Below, piece after piece: positions 35,374-46,743 of a stretch of DNA of 64,000 bases (the first letter of the stretch is position 1; each line of letters starts with the position of its first letter). The DNA lies in contig NZ_CP108383.1 of assembly GCF_035958815.1 (NCBI RefSeq), positions 1,860,001 to 1,924,000 on the forward strand, in the 5' to 3' direction. Below the pieces are notes generated by a model. That model was not told where the DNA came from. It worked only from the letters and a program-made list of their open reading frames with translations, and searched no databases. This DNA comes from Nocardia sp. NBC_01327 (GTDB taxonomy: Bacteria > Actinomycetota > Actinomycetes > Mycobacteriales > Mycobacteriaceae). A program made the translations under genes and the position numbers.

Positions 35374-36795
35374 ATGAGTGCACATCCCGCTGGTCCCCGT
35401 CACGCGGACATCCCGCCCACGCAGAATCTGCCTGAGCGCCCGGAGAATTCGCGGCAGATGATCGATCTGCCCGCGAATGTGTGGCCGCGCAACGCCTCTC
35501 GCGATGCCGACGGCGTCGTACATCTCGCGGGCGTGCCGGTGCATGAGCTCGCCGCCGAATTCGGCACCCCGCTGTTCGTCATCGACGAGGACGACTTCCG
35601 TTCGCGCTGCCGCGATATGGTCCGCGCCTTCGGTGAGGGATCGCGAGTTCACTACGCCTCCAAGGCTTTCCTGTCCGGCGAGATCGCCCGCTGGATCCGC
35701 GACGAGGGCCTGCACCTGGACGTCTGCTCCGGCGGCGAGCTCGCGGTGGCGCTGCACGCCGGCTTCCCGGCCGAGCGAATCGCGCTGCACGGCAACAATA
35801 AATCCGTGCCCGAGCTGGAAATGGCCGTCGCGGCCGGGGTCGGCCACGTGGTGCTCGACTCGCTCATCGAGATCGAACGCCTGGAAGCCATCGCCAAGAG
35901 CGCGGGCCAGGTCGTCGATGTGCTGGTCCGGGTCACGGTCGGCGTGGAAGCGCACACCCACGAGTACATCTCGACCGCGCACGAGGATCAGAAATTCGGT
36001 TTCTCCATCGCCAGCGGCGATGCCATGCAGGCCATTGCCCGGGTCTTCGAATCCGACAATCTCAAGATGGTCGGGCTGCACTCGCACATCGGATCGCAGA
36101 TCTTCGAGATCGACGGCTTCGAAATCTCCACCCGCCGCATGCTCGGCCTGCTGCGCGAAGCCGTGGACAAGTTCGGCGTCGAGCGCGCCGCGCAGATCAA
36201 TGTGCTGGATCTCGGTGGCGGCCTGGGTATTTCGTACCTGCCGCACGAGGATCCGCCGTCGCTGGACGAGTTCGCGTCCAGCCTGCGCCGCATCGTGGCC
36301 GAAGAGGCGGCCCGCGCGGGCCTGCCGGTGCCGACCATCGCGGTCGAGCCGGGCCGCGCCATCGCCGGACCGGGCACGGTCACCCTGTACGAGGTCGGCA
36401 CCACCAAGGATGTGGTGCTCGACGCGGGCGCTCGTCGTCGCTACGTCAGCGTCGACGGCGGGATGAGCGACAATATCCGGCCCGCGCTGTACCAGGCCGA
36501 ATACGACTGCCGACTGGTGTCGCGTTCCAGCGATGCCGCGCCCGTCGTCGCTCGGGTGGTCGGAAAGCATTGCGAGAGTGGGGATATCGTCATTCGCGAT
36601 ACCTGGCTCCCGGCCGATGTCGGCCCGGGTGACCTGGTGGCGGTGGCGGCAACCGGCGCGTACTGCTACTCGATGTCCAGCCGTTACAACCTGCTCACCC
36701 GGCCCGCCGTGGTCGCGGTGCGAGACGGCAAGGCGCGCTTGATTCTTCGCCGCGAAACGGTGGAGGACCTACTCAGCTTGGAGGTGAATGCATGA
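35374..36795 (+). CDS. lysA: Diaminopimelate decarboxylase
   Basis: PLP-dependent decarboxylase of 473 residues making L-lysine from meso-diaminopimelate. Fold-type III: PLP Lys97 in HYASKAF, HSHIGSQ, the glycine-rich phosphate site [20 protein letters not shown], and CESGD with the partner-subunit Cys. The ATG directly abuts the argS stop. Its stop overlaps hom by 4 bp. It has an N-terminal extension of about 30 residues compared with E. coli, normal for actinobacteria. Confidence 0.97.
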   Translation: MSAHPAGPRHADIPPTQNLPERPENSRQMIDLPANVWPRNASRDADGVVHLAGVPVHELAAEFGTPLFVIDEDDFRSRCRDMVRAFGEGSRVHYASKAFLSGEIARWIRDEGLHLDVCSGGELAVALHAGFPAERIALHGNNKSVPELEMAVAAGVGHVVLDSLIEIERLEAIAKSAGQVVDVLVRVTVGVEAHTHEYISTAHEDQKFGFSIASGDAMQAIARVFESDNLKMVGLHSHIGSQIFEIDGFEISTRRMLGLLREAVDKFGVERAAQINVLDLGGGLGISYLPHEDPPSLDEFASSLRRIVAEEAARAGLPVPTIAVEPGRAIAGPGTVTLYEVGTTKDVVLDAGARRRYVSVDGGMSDNIRPALYQAEYDCRLVSRSSDAAPVVARVVGKHCESGDIVIRDTWLPADVGPGDLVAVAATGAYCYSMSSRYNLLTRPAVVAVRDGKARLILRRETVEDLLSLEVNA

Positions 36796-38128
36796 CCGAG
36801 GTAGTAGCCAGCACCAAGAACGGCGTGTGGGGATCGGATCACCCGATCGGAATCGCGGTCCTGGGCATGGGCACGGTCGGCACCGAGGTGGTCCGCATCA
36901 TTCGCGAGAACGCCGACGACCTCTGCAATCGCGTCGGCGCCCCCGTGGTGCTGCGCGGTGTCGCGGTCCGCGATCTCACCAAGGACCGCGGTCTGGCGCC
37001 CGAGCTGCTCACCACCGATGCCGAAAGCCTCGTCCTGCGTGACGATGTGGACATCGTGGTCGAGGTCATGGGTGGCATTGATCCGGCCCGGAAGCTGATC
37101 AAGACCGCACTCGATGCCGGCAAGTCCGTGGTCAGCGCGAACAAGGCGCTGCTCGCCGATCACACCGGCGAATTGGCCGGCGCCGCCGAATCGCACCGTG
37201 CCGATCTGTACTTCGAGGCCGCGGTCGCCGGCGCCATCCCCGTGCTGCGCCCGCTGATCCAGTCGCTGTCCGGGGACCGGGTGAACCGGGTGGTCGGCAT
37301 TGTCAACGGCACCACCAACTTCATTCTGTCGGCCATGTCCGAGACCGGCGCCGACTACGACGATGTGCTCGCCGAGGCCACCCGCCTGGGCTACGCCGAG
37401 GCCGACCCGACCGCCGACGTGGAGGGCTTCGACGCCGCCGCCAAGGCCGCGATTCTCGCATCGGTCGCCTTCCACACCCGCGTGACCTCGGCTGATGTCT
37501 ACCGCGAGGGCATTTCCAAGATCACCTCCGAGGATCTGGAGACCGCCGCCGCCGTCGGCTGCACCGTGAAGCTGCTGGCCATGGCCGAGCGCGTCCGCGG
37601 CGAGGACGGCAAGGAGAGCGTCTCCGTGCGCGTCTACCCGGCCCTCATCCCGCGCAAGCACCCGCTCGCCTCGGTCAGCGGCGCCTTCAATGCCGTGGTC
37701 GTGGAAGCGGAGAACGCCGGGCGCCTGATGTTCTACGGGCAGGGCGCCGGCGGCGCGCCGACCGCATCGGCGGTCATGGGCGATGTGGTGATGGCAGCGC
37801 GCAACAAGTTCTACGGTGGCCGTGCCCCCGGTGAGTCGGTTTATGCTGAGCTGCCGATCGCCGCGGTCGGTGACACCCCCACCCGCTACCACGTGAACAT
37901 GCAGGTCGCAGACCGTGCAGGCGTACTGGAAACGGTCGCGGGCGAATTCGCCAAGCATGGGGTCAGCATCTCGACGGTCCGCCAGGAAGGCCACGACGCG
38001 GGCGCACGCCTCGTTGTGGTGACCCACCACGCGCTGGAATCGGCCCTGGCCGATACCGTGGCCGCGTTGGCCGAACTGGACTCCGTCACATCCGTGACCA
38101 GTGTTCTGAGATTGGAAGGCACCGAGGA

Positions 38129-38132
<4 letters not shown>
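36792..38132 (+). CDS. hom: Homoserine dehydrogenase
   Basis: A 446-residue enzyme reducing aspartate semialdehyde to homoserine, the branch point to threonine and methionine. NAD(P) loop [10 protein letters not shown] near the start, [16 protein letters not shown], the homoserine signature [12 protein letters not shown] and [15 protein letters not shown], and a C-terminal ACT domain (about 365-445; [20 protein letters not shown]) for feedback control, as in corynebacterial Hom. Overlaps lysA and thrC by 4 bp each. Confidence 0.97.
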
Positions 38133-40199
<2,067 letters not shown>

Positions 40200-40212
40200 C
40201 AGCGCGCCTGCC

Positions 40213-40241
40213 TTGCCGATGTAAAGGGTGGGAGCTATCCT
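40213..40241 (+). promoter_or_regulatory. Predicted rho promoter
   Basis: TTGCCG (40213-40218), exactly 17 bases, TATCCT (40236-40241): a good housekeeping-sigma promoter 14 bp after thrB, pointing at rho. Confidence 0.72.
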
Positions 40242-40524
40242 GAGCGAGTCCGTACATCGTGCGCGTCAGACGCCGGTGCTTCATCAGGGCAAATCGCTCC
40301 AGAGGCTCCTTGCTCAGGCTCGAGGCTTGAGGCTCGAAACTTGGGGGTAGCCAGTTCACTGGAATGATCTCTCCCACCTTTTCACTCGGTGGCGAAGCCC
40401 ACGCGCTGGTACACCCATCGCCCCGGCGCGCCGCGCGGTACGGCATCCGAGTCCGGCATACGACCGGACTGCAGGAGGAACCCTCGAACAGGCACACGGC
40501 AGTCGAGGGAAGGAAAGGATTTCC
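40242..40524 (+). promoter_or_regulatory. Long rho 5' leader
   Basis: About 275 untranslated bases separate the predicted start of transcription from the rho GTG. The sequence holds repeated GAGGCT/GGCTCGAGGC-like segments able to form alternative hairpins (about 40288-40345) and ends in an AAGGAAAGGA ribosome site. rho is autoregulated in E. coli through its leader; a similar role here is inference. I see no open reading frame with a convincing start in it. Confidence 0.5.
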
Positions 40525-42660
40525 GTGACAGATACGGACCTGCTCGCGACACCCGGGGTGGAAAGTGATTCAACCTCCTCGGATCGCGAAAGTGACTCCG
40601 GACAGATTTCGAAGATGAGCGAACACACTGACGTCGCACGATCGGGGCTGACTGGAATGTTGTTGCCGCAATTGCGTGCGCTTGCGGGAGAACTCGGTAT
40701 TCGAGGGACTTCCGGGATGCGTAAGGGTGATCTCATCGCCGCCATCAAGGAGAATCAATCCGGCGGCGCCAAGGCTGTCGCAGTGGTCGGCAAGGCCACC
40801 ACCGCGCGAAATGCCAAGGGCAAGGGCGAAACCGGCGGGGAGTCCGAGTCGGCTGCTGCCGCTCCGGCGAAGGCCGAGAATTCTTCCGCGAAGGCCGATA
40901 ACGCCTCCGCGAAGGTGGAGAAGGCTGAGAGCTCTGCCACCAAGGCCGAGGATGTCCGGGTGAAGGCCGAGGTTCCGGCGTACAACGCCGCGCCCACCCG
41001 GGAGGACTCCGCCGAAAAGTCCGCTGAGCCGCGTGAGGCCAAGCGGGACGAGAACGACGGCGCTCGCGCCGAGGGCGGCGACGACAGCCGGGACGGTGGC
41101 CAGCGCGGCCGCGGTCGCCAGCGTCGGGGCCGCGAGCAGCGGGTCGCCAACGGCAGCAATGCCAATGCGAACGCCAATGCCAATGCCGAGGCCACTTCCA
41201 CTCCCGCGGAGACCTCCGCCGGCGAGTCGAAGCCGGAGCAAGAGGGTGGTGAGCGTCGCCGCGAGCGCAATAACAATCAGCAGTCGGGCGGCCAGAACCA
41301 GCAGAACAACCAGAACGGCACCGCTCGCGGCGGCAATAACAACGACCGCGACCGTAACCGCGCCGCCGCTGCCGATGACGACGAGGAAGGCGGCCGCGGC
41401 CGCCGGGGTCGTCGCTTCCGGGAGCGTCGTCGTGGGCGTGACCGCGATGGCGTGCCGGGTGCGGGTGAAGCCATCAGCAGCCGGGAGACCCGGGAACTGG
41501 AGATCCGCGAGGACGATGTCCTGCAGCCGGTCGCCGGAATTCTCGACGTGCTCGACAATTACGCCTTCGTTCGCACTTCCGGCTATCTGGCCGGCCCGAA
41601 CGATGTGTACGTGTCGATGAACCTGGTCCGCAAGAACGGCCTGCGCCGCGGTGACGCCATCACCGGCGCGGTGCGTGCTCCGCGCGACGGTGATCAGAGC
41701 AATCAGCGGCAGAAGTTCGATCCGCTGGTGCGCCTGGACACGATCAACGGTTCGGACATCGAATCCGCGAAGCGCCGTCCGGAATTCCAGAAGCTCACCC
41801 CGCTGTACCCGAATCAGCGACTGCGCCTGGAAACTCAGCCGAACAAGCTGACCACGCGCATCATCGACCTGATCATGCCGATCGGTAAGGGTCAGCGTGC
41901 GCTGATCGTGTCCCCGCCCAAGGCGGGTAAGACCACGATCATGCAGGACATCGCCAATGCGATCGCCGTCAACAACCCCGAGTGCTACCTCATGGTTGTG
42001 CTGGTGGACGAGCGTCCCGAGGAAGTGACCGATATGCAGCGCTCCGTGCGCGGCGAGGTCATCGCCTCCACGTTCGACCGCCCGCCGGGCGATCACACCT
42101 CCGTCGCCGAGCTCGCCATCGAGCGCGCCAAGCGACTGGTGGAGATGGGCCAGGACGTCGTCGTACTGCTCGACTCGATCACTCGACTGGGCCGTGCGTA
42201 CAACAACTCGTCCCCGGCGTCGGGCCGAATCCTTTCCGGTGGTGTGGATTCCACCGCGCTGTACCCGCCCAAGCGGTTCCTCGGCGCGGCCCGCAATATC
42301 GAGAACGGTGGCTCGCTCACCATTATCGCCACCGCGATGGTCGAGACCGGTTCCACCGGTGACACGGTGATCTTCGAGGAGTTCAAGGGCACGGGTAATG
42401 CCGAGCTCAAGCTCGATCGCAAGATTGCCGAGCGCCGCGTGTTCCCGGCGGTCGACGTCAATCCGTCCGGTACCCGCCGCGACGATCTGCTGATGTCACC
42501 CGACGAAGCCGGTGTGCTGCACAAGCTTCGGCGCGTGCTGTCGGGTCTGGACTCGCATCAGGCCATCGACCTGCTCGTCGATCGACTCAAGAAGACGAAG
42601 AGCAATGCCGAATTCCTGATGACGGTCTCCAAGACCGCACCGAACGCCATCGACGAATAA
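40525..42660 (+). CDS. rho: Transcription termination factor Rho with large N-terminal insertion
   Basis: A 711-residue hexameric RNA helicase ending transcription. N-terminal SAF-like helical part (LLPQLRALAGELGIRGTSGMRKGDLI, about 52-78; broken by no gap), then a long low-complexity insertion (about 85-315) first Ala/Lys/Glu-rich, then Asn/Gln-rich, then Arg/Asp/Gly-rich; cold-shock RNA-binding domain (VLDNYAFVRTSGYL), Walker A PPKAGKTT (about 463-470), DERPEEVTDM and the Q/R-loop region. E. coli Rho is 419 residues; actinobacterial Rho proteins have an insert, and this one is notable for its Asn/Gln tract. GTG start with AAGGAAAGGA upstream. Confidence 0.97.
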   Translation: MTDTDLLATPGVESDSTSSDRESDSGQISKMSEHTDVARSGLTGMLLPQLRALAGELGIRGTSGMRKGDLIAAIKENQSGGAKAVAVVGKATTARNAKGKGETGGESESAAAAPAKAENSSAKADNASAKVEKAESSATKAEDVRVKAEVPAYNAAPTREDSAEKSAEPREAKRDENDGARAEGGDDSRDGGQRGRGRQRRGREQRVANGSNANANANANAEATSTPAETSAGESKPEQEGGERRRERNNNQQSGGQNQQNNQNGTARGGNNNDRDRNRAAAADDDEEGGRGRRGRRFRERRRGRDRDGVPGAGEAISSRETRELEIREDDVLQPVAGILDVLDNYAFVRTSGYLAGPNDVYVSMNLVRKNGLRRGDAITGAVRAPRDGDQSNQRQKFDPLVRLDTINGSDIESAKRRPEFQKLTPLYPNQRLRLETQPNKLTTRIIDLIMPIGKGQRALIVSPPKAGKTTIMQDIANAIAVNNPECYLMVVLVDERPEEVTDMQRSVRGEVIASTFDRPPGDHTSVAELAIERAKRLVEMGQDVVVLLDSITRLGRAYNNSSPASGRILSGGVDSTALYPPKRFLGAARNIENGGSLTIIATAMVETGSTGDTVIFEEFKGTGNAELKLDRKIAERRVFPAVDVNPSGTRRDDLLMSPDEAGVLHKLRRVLSGLDSHQAIDLLVDRLKKTKSNAEFLMTVSKTAPNAIDE

Positions 42661-42989
42661 GTCTCTGGCGCAGGAGTATCGACAACAGCCCCGCTTCGGC
42701 GGGGCTGTTGTCGTATCCGCACCGGGCGCGGGCTGTAGAAGAACAATCCGATCAGGGCCGCGCCGATGATCATGAAAGCCAGAATGGTTGCTGTTACAGC
42801 GCCGGCCGGGATATCGGAGATATTGACCGCGGTGTAGGTCAGCGTGCCATCGCCCGCGGGTGGGGTGGTGGCCGATGTCTGGCCCCCCACCGCGGCGGCG
42901 GATGCCCCCGGAACCGTGTACCAGCCCGCGACAACGATCAAGGCCAGCAGTCCCAGCACCGCCCCCGCAGTGGCTTCTTTCCTGTTCAC
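42558..42989 (-). CDS. Small two-helix membrane protein overlapping the rho end
   Basis: A 143-residue product with two membrane segments (about 8-28 and 63-86) around an exported Thr/Ala-rich loop, then a cytoplasmic tail. The GTG at 42989 has GGAAGGA 5-6 bases upstream, which argues for real translation. The tail is encoded through the rho terminator hairpin and its final 34 codons are antisense to the end of rho, so the true C terminus is doubtful. No family recognised. It is absent from this spot in M. tuberculosis as I recall it. Confidence 0.6.
   Translation of the reverse strand: MNRKEATAGAVLGLLALIVVAGWYTVPGASAAAVGGQTSATTPPAGDGTLTYTAVNISDIPAGAVTATILAFMIIGAALIGLFFYSPRPVRIRQQPRRSGAVVDTPAPETYSSMAFGAVLETVIRNSALLFVFLSRSTSRSMA
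42681..42712. terminator. rho terminator hairpin
   Basis: Perfect 14-bp stem GACAACAGCCCCGC / GCGGGGCTGTTGTC with a TTCG tetraloop, 20 bp after the rho stop. No T-run follows on either strand, but stem and tetraloop are very strong. Confidence 0.8.
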
Positions 42990-43329
42990 AGCTGTCCTTC
43001 CCGTAGTCGCGGGTTCTCACCTCGCACTACTCTATGAACAACGGTGTTCGCATTCCCGAGTAGCGAACTACTCGTCTTCAGCCTGGCTCGAGGACTGTGA
43101 ACGTGCGTGCCCATAATTTCTTGGGGGGTAACTCCGGGGCGCCCAACTAACCATAAGCCCGCTTCGCTGTGTCCCAGCTGGGAGTTCGGATGCGGATCCC
43201 TGAGAGCCAGCCGTGAGAACAATTGCCCCGTGAAGGATTTTTCACAGCCCCTACTTATTGGGTCTGCCCCGGTCCGGGCGTCCTTCATAACCTTCTGAAA
43301 AGCTGTTACTTCAGTTGGGGAGATGCATC
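42990..43329. other. Gene-free 340-bp region, possible structured leader
   Basis: No convincing gene. It carries the promoter of the leftward membrane-protein gene and that of the rightward secreted-protein gene. Elements able to fold include GCTGGGA ... TCCC ... GCCAGC (about 43178-43211), GTGAA / TTCAC (43230-43245) and CCCCGG / CCGGG (about 43267-43279). A 63-codon frame at 43107 lacks an RBS and any protein-like composition. I compared it by eye with c-di-AMP, cobalamin and TPP riboswitch cores and found no match. Confidence 0.4.
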
Positions 43330-43641
43330 ATGCGCAGTCCACTCAAATCCGCGATCGTCACCGCGACGGTCGCTGCCGCCCTGGTCGGCGGCTCGGCCCT
43401 CGCATCTGCCGAGATTCCGCTGACCACGCCCGAGTCGGTATCCGCGCCCACGGTGGTCGCCGGCACCGGATCATCGACCGGCAGCATGAACGTCATGGGC
43501 GGCCTGTCCCACTGGATGGCGAATACCGGTTCCAGTGGTCTGGATGCGATCTTCAACTACAACCTGATCCCGCTGCTGACAGGCAGCGGGATCTTGCCAC
43601 CGCCGCCCGTATTGGGGCCGTGCGGATTGGATGGCTGCTGA
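43330..43641 (+). CDS. Small secreted protein
   Basis: A 103-residue protein with a signal peptide (MRSPLKSAIVTATVAAALVG..., cleavage near ALASAEIP). The short mature chain is rich in Ser, Thr, Gly and Pro, contains NVMGGLSHWMANTGSSGLDAI, and ends in a Pro-rich segment with two Cys (GPCGLDGC). The RBS TTGGGGAGA precedes the ATG at 43330. It sits between rho and rpmE, a place with no gene in M. tuberculosis as I recall. No known family. Confidence 0.78.
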   Translation: MRSPLKSAIVTATVAAALVGGSALASAEIPLTTPESVSAPTVVAGTGSSTGSMNVMGGLSHWMANTGSSGLDAIFNYNLIPLLTGSGILPPPPVLGPCGLDGC

Positions 43642-43710
43642 ACTGCCATTTCCTCGGTCACCGGTGGGCCGGTCGGGGAGGCCTGGAATAAGCGCGGCTT
43701 CCTCGACGTC

Positions 43711-43716
43711 TATAGT
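43711..43716 (+). promoter_or_regulatory. Candidate -10 element for rpmE
   Basis: TATAGT, a good -10 hexamer 78 bp upstream of the L31 gene in the gap after the secreted-protein gene. No clear -35 is paired with it. Confidence 0.45.
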
Positions 43717-43794
43717 GGTCAGTCGGCAACCATGCCTAGTCGGTTCCGGTTCACGTCTTCATGAAGGCGACCCGGGACTATTCGAAAGGACACC

Positions 43795-44034
43795 ATGAAG
43801 GCAGGAATTCACCCCACGTACGTCGATACGACGGTCGTGTGCGGCTGCGGCAACACCTTCCAGACCAAGAGCACCAAGGAGTCGGGCCAGATCACGGTCG
43901 AGGTCTGCTCCCAGTGCCACCCGTTCTACACGGGCAAGCAGAAGATTCTGGACACCGGTGGCCGCGTGGCTCGCTTCGAGGCGCGCTACGGCAAGCGTGC
44001 GTCGAAGGCCCCCGAGGCCAGCGAAGCCAACTAG
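43795..44034 (+). CDS. rpmE: 50S ribosomal protein L31 (zinc-type)
   Basis: A 79-residue ribosomal protein L31. Zinc-ribbon cysteines C16, C18, C38 and C41 are all present (VCGCG and VCSQC), so this is the zinc-containing C+ form, not the zinc-free paralogue used in zinc starvation. The RBS GAAAGGA is 6 bases from the ATG. Ends in a short Lys/Ala/Glu tail. Confidence 0.98.
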   Translation: MKAGIHPTYVDTTVVCGCGNTFQTKSTKESGQITVEVCSQCHPFYTGKQKILDTGGRVARFEARYGKRASKAPEASEAN

Positions 44035-44043
44035 CTACCCTGT

Positions 44044-44078
44044 CGACGCCCGTCCTGCACTCAGCAGGCCGGGCGTCG
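44044..44078 (+). terminator. rpmE terminator-like hairpin
   Basis: Stem CGACGCCCG ... CGGGCGTCG with an inner CCTGC / GCAGG and a 5-base loop, 10 bp after the rpmE stop, followed by GGTGTTTCC. A bulge separates inner and outer stems. Confidence 0.65.
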
Positions 44079-44163
44079 CGGTGTTTCCAGGGTCGGGCCG
44101 CAAGCAGAGGCGGAATGACCCGCAAACTATCTGTGCCGAGCCCAAACCTGAGGAGCAACCGCG

Positions 44164-45243
44164 ATGGCTGACAAAACAGCCCCCAACGCGATCGACGACA
44201 TTCTGGCCGAATACAGCGGCCTCGAACTGCAGCTGTCCGATCCCGCGCTGCACAATGACCCGGGTGCGGCCCGGCGGGTGGGCAAGCGCTTCGCCGAACT
44301 CGCCCCGATCATGTCGGCCCATAAGAAGCTGACCTCCACCAGGGACGATCTCGCCGCCGCCGAGGAGTTCGCCGCCGACGATTCGTCGTTCGCGGCCGAG
44401 GTGCCCGGACTGCGCGCGCAGGTGGAGGAGCTGGAGAAGACGCTCACCGATCTGCTCGCCCCCCGCGATCCGCACGACGCCGATGATGTTGTGCTGGAAG
44501 TGAAGTCGGGTGAGGGCGGTGAGGAGTCGGCGCTGTTCGCCTCCGATCTGGCCCGCATGTACATCCGCTATGCGGAGCGGCACGGGTGGAAGGTCGAGGT
44601 GCTCGACGCCAATATCACCGATATGGGCGGCTACAAGGAAGCCACCATTTCGATCAAGGCCAAGGAGCCGTCCCTGGACGGTGTGTGGTCGAAGCTGAAG
44701 TTCGAGGGCGGTGTGCACCGCGTGCAGCGCGTGCCCGTCACCGAATCGCAGGGACGCATCCACACCTCGGCGGCGGGTGTGCTGGTCTACCCGGAACCGG
44801 ACGAGGTCGAAGAGGTGCAGATCGACGACAAGGATCTGCGCATCGACGTCTACCGCTCCTCCGGTAAGGGCGGCCAGGGCGTCAATACCACCGACTCCGC
44901 GGTCCGCATCACCCATCTGCCCACCGGCATCGTGGTGACCTGCCAGAACGAGCGCTCGCAGCTGCAGAACAAGATGCGCGCCATGCTGGTGCTCAGCGCA
45001 CGGCTGCAGGCGCTCGCCGAGGAGCAGGCCGATCAGGAGGCCGCCGCCGGCCGCGCCACCCAGATCCGCACGGTCGACCGCTCCGAGCGCATCCGCACCT
45101 ACAACTTCCCGGAGAACCGCATCGCCGATCACCGCATCGGTTTCAAGGCGCACAATCTGGATTCGGTACTCGACGGCAACCTCGACGACCTCTTCACCGC
45201 CCTCGGCGAAGCCGACCGCGCCGCCCGCCTCGCCGCAGAGTAA
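44164..45243 (+). CDS. prfA: Peptide chain release factor 1
   Basis: A 359-residue release factor reading UAA and UAG. The tripeptide anticodon is PVT ([15 protein letters not shown], about 190), marking RF1 and not RF2; the catalytic GGQ is in SGKGGQGVN (about 236-238), the glutamine methylated by PrmC encoded downstream. ATG at 44164 with GAGGAG-like sequence upstream. Pairing with prmC is conserved across bacteria. Confidence 0.98.
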   Translation: MADKTAPNAIDDILAEYSGLELQLSDPALHNDPGAARRVGKRFAELAPIMSAHKKLTSTRDDLAAAEEFAADDSSFAAEVPGLRAQVEELEKTLTDLLAPRDPHDADDVVLEVKSGEGGEESALFASDLARMYIRYAERHGWKVEVLDANITDMGGYKEATISIKAKEPSLDGVWSKLKFEGGVHRVQRVPVTESQGRIHTSAAGVLVYPEPDEVEEVQIDDKDLRIDVYRSSGKGGQGVNTTDSAVRITHLPTGIVVTCQNERSQLQNKMRAMLVLSARLQALAEEQADQEAAAGRATQIRTVDRSERIRTYNFPENRIADHRIGFKAHNLDSVLDGNLDDLFTALGEADRAARLAAE

Positions 45244-45305
45244 GGCTGTACCGCCTCCCCGAACCTTTGGCGCGCGGCTGAGAGCCGTCGACCTCGAGAA
45301 CGCGT

Positions 45306-45428
45306 GGTGCGGTCCGAAACCGCACCGATTTCGGGGGTACCCGGGGAGTTACCCATATCCTCACGAAATCAGTTGTCCCGTCCCGAATCAGGGTTGCTCG
45401 TCCCCCGGATCTGGGAAACTCCGGGGGA
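45306..45428 (+). other. Two strong hairpins in the prfA-prmC gap
   Basis: Hairpin 1: GGTGCGGT / ACCGCACC (45306-45326), loop 5. Hairpin 2: TCCCCCGGA / TCCGGGGGA (45401-45428), loop 10. Neither has a T-run. They could end prfA transcription or fold the prmC leader; the 246-bp gap between these usually adjacent genes is otherwise empty. Confidence 0.5.
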
Positions 45429-45489
45429 CGCCCAGAGATCTCGTGTGGCACCCCATCGAGGTCCGCAATGAAAGAATTGAGGCACCCAA

Positions 45490-46395
45490 GTGGTCGGCAG
45501 AAGTCCAGGGGCGGCGGTGCCGAGCCGCGCGCCGTTGCGTCCAGTGATTCTCGAGGCCGTCGGGATCCTGCGAGAGGCCGGGGTGCACAGCCCCGGGGCT
45601 GATGCGGAATACCTTGCGGCGCATGTGCTCGGCGTCGATCGCATGCGTCTCGCCCTGGTTCCCATGGTGACCGCCGACCAGCTCGAGGAGTTTCGGAAGC
45701 TGGTTGCTCGCCGCGCGGAACGTGTTCCGCTGCAACATCTCACGGGTACGGCAGCCATGGGTGAGATCGATTTGGCCGTGGGCCCCGGTGTTTTCATTCC
45801 GCGCCCGGAAACCGAACTGATCTTCGCCTGGGCGCTGGGGCAACTCGAAGCCCTCGGCCACGAGCATCAGCCCGTCGTGGTGGATCTGTGCACCGGTTCG
45901 GGCGCCCTGGCTCTGGCCATTGCGCACGCCCGCCCCGATGCCCAGGTGTACGCCGTGGAGCTGGATCCCGAGGCGCTGGCCTGGGCCCGCCGCAATGCCC
46001 TGCAGTTGGCGGACGAGGGCGACACCCCCATCGATCTGCAATCCGGCGATGTCACAGATCCCGCGCTCCTGGAAGAACTCGACGGCCGCGTGGACGTCAT
46101 CGTCTCCAATCCGCCCTACATCCCGGAATCCGCGCAGCTGGATCCCGAAGTGGCAGACCACGACCCGCACCGCGCCCTCTTCGGCGGCCCCGACGGCCTG
46201 GACGTCATCCGCCCGATGATCCCCACTATCGCCCGCCTGCTGCGCCCCGGCGGCGTGGTGGCCATCGAACACGACGACTCCAACGGCGCAGGCGTGGCAG
46301 CACTCCTAGCCGCGCAAGGCGCCTTCACCGCAGTGGTCGAACACCCCGACCTGGCAGGCAAACCCCGATTCGTAGTCGCCCGCCGCACCCCCTGA
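45490..46395 (+). CDS. prmC: Release factor glutamine methyltransferase
   Basis: A 301-residue SAM-dependent N5-glutamine methyltransferase modifying the GGQ of RF1/RF2. N-terminal helical release-factor-binding domain (LAAHVLGVDRMRLALV), the FIPRPETE motif, SAM loop VVVDLCTGSGALALA, and catalytic NPPY (207-210). GTG at 45490 is chosen with GAGG upstream; a GTG at 45517 is nearly as good. Confidence 0.95.
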   Translation: MVGRSPGAAVPSRAPLRPVILEAVGILREAGVHSPGADAEYLAAHVLGVDRMRLALVPMVTADQLEEFRKLVARRAERVPLQHLTGTAAMGEIDLAVGPGVFIPRPETELIFAWALGQLEALGHEHQPVVVDLCTGSGALALAIAHARPDAQVYAVELDPEALAWARRNALQLADEGDTPIDLQSGDVTDPALLEELDGRVDVIVSNPPYIPESAQLDPEVADHDPHRALFGGPDGLDVIRPMIPTIARLLRPGGVVAIEHDDSNGAGVAALLAAQGAFTAVVEHPDLAGKPRFVVARRTP

Positions 46396-46743
46396 TCTCC
46401 GCGGCCCGCACAATTCTGCGCACCTACTCGAAGACGAAATCGCGCGCGCCGAACCGATTCGCGCACGTCGACATCCCGTCCCGCGCGCAGGTCGCAAAAC
46501 CCCCGCGCATCCTTGTGCGAGATGCGCATGGAATTGACGGCGAATTCGTGCCCAGCGCACCGATCGCTGCGTGACAGCCGATCTGCGCTGCGCGTCGGCG
46601 GGGGAGGTAAGCCCTGCGGGTGAAGCTCTTCGGTGTCTCGCTCCTGGCTTTTATCCAGGCGTCACTGTCATTTTGTGCTTGTTCCTCTGGTTTAGGCCGC
46701 CGCGGCGGTGGACGGCCGGAGGTTCCGTGCCAAGATGTTGCGC
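46396..46743. other. Gene-free 348-bp gap
   Basis: Between prmC and the TsaC/Sua5 gene. No frame with a credible start, codon pattern or RBS on either strand and no clear terminator. It holds several CGCGCG-rich segments and, near its right end, the sequence that must promote tsaC. The middle (about 46640-46700) is locally less GC-rich. Confidence 0.5.

Noticed and set aside
41150-41290. Short repeats of GCCAATGC type, considered as a CRISPR or satellite
   Set aside because: Units are 6-12 bp, in frame, and encode the Asn-Ala tract of Rho; no spacers or longer repeats.
43107-43298. A 63-codon frame between rho and the secreted-protein gene
   Set aside because: No RBS, no homology-like pattern, many rare features; overlaps the predicted leader structure.
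42990-43329. c-di-AMP, TPP or cobalamin riboswitch before the secreted protein
   Set aside because: Conserved core strings of these classes are not present by eye; kept only as an unassigned structured region.
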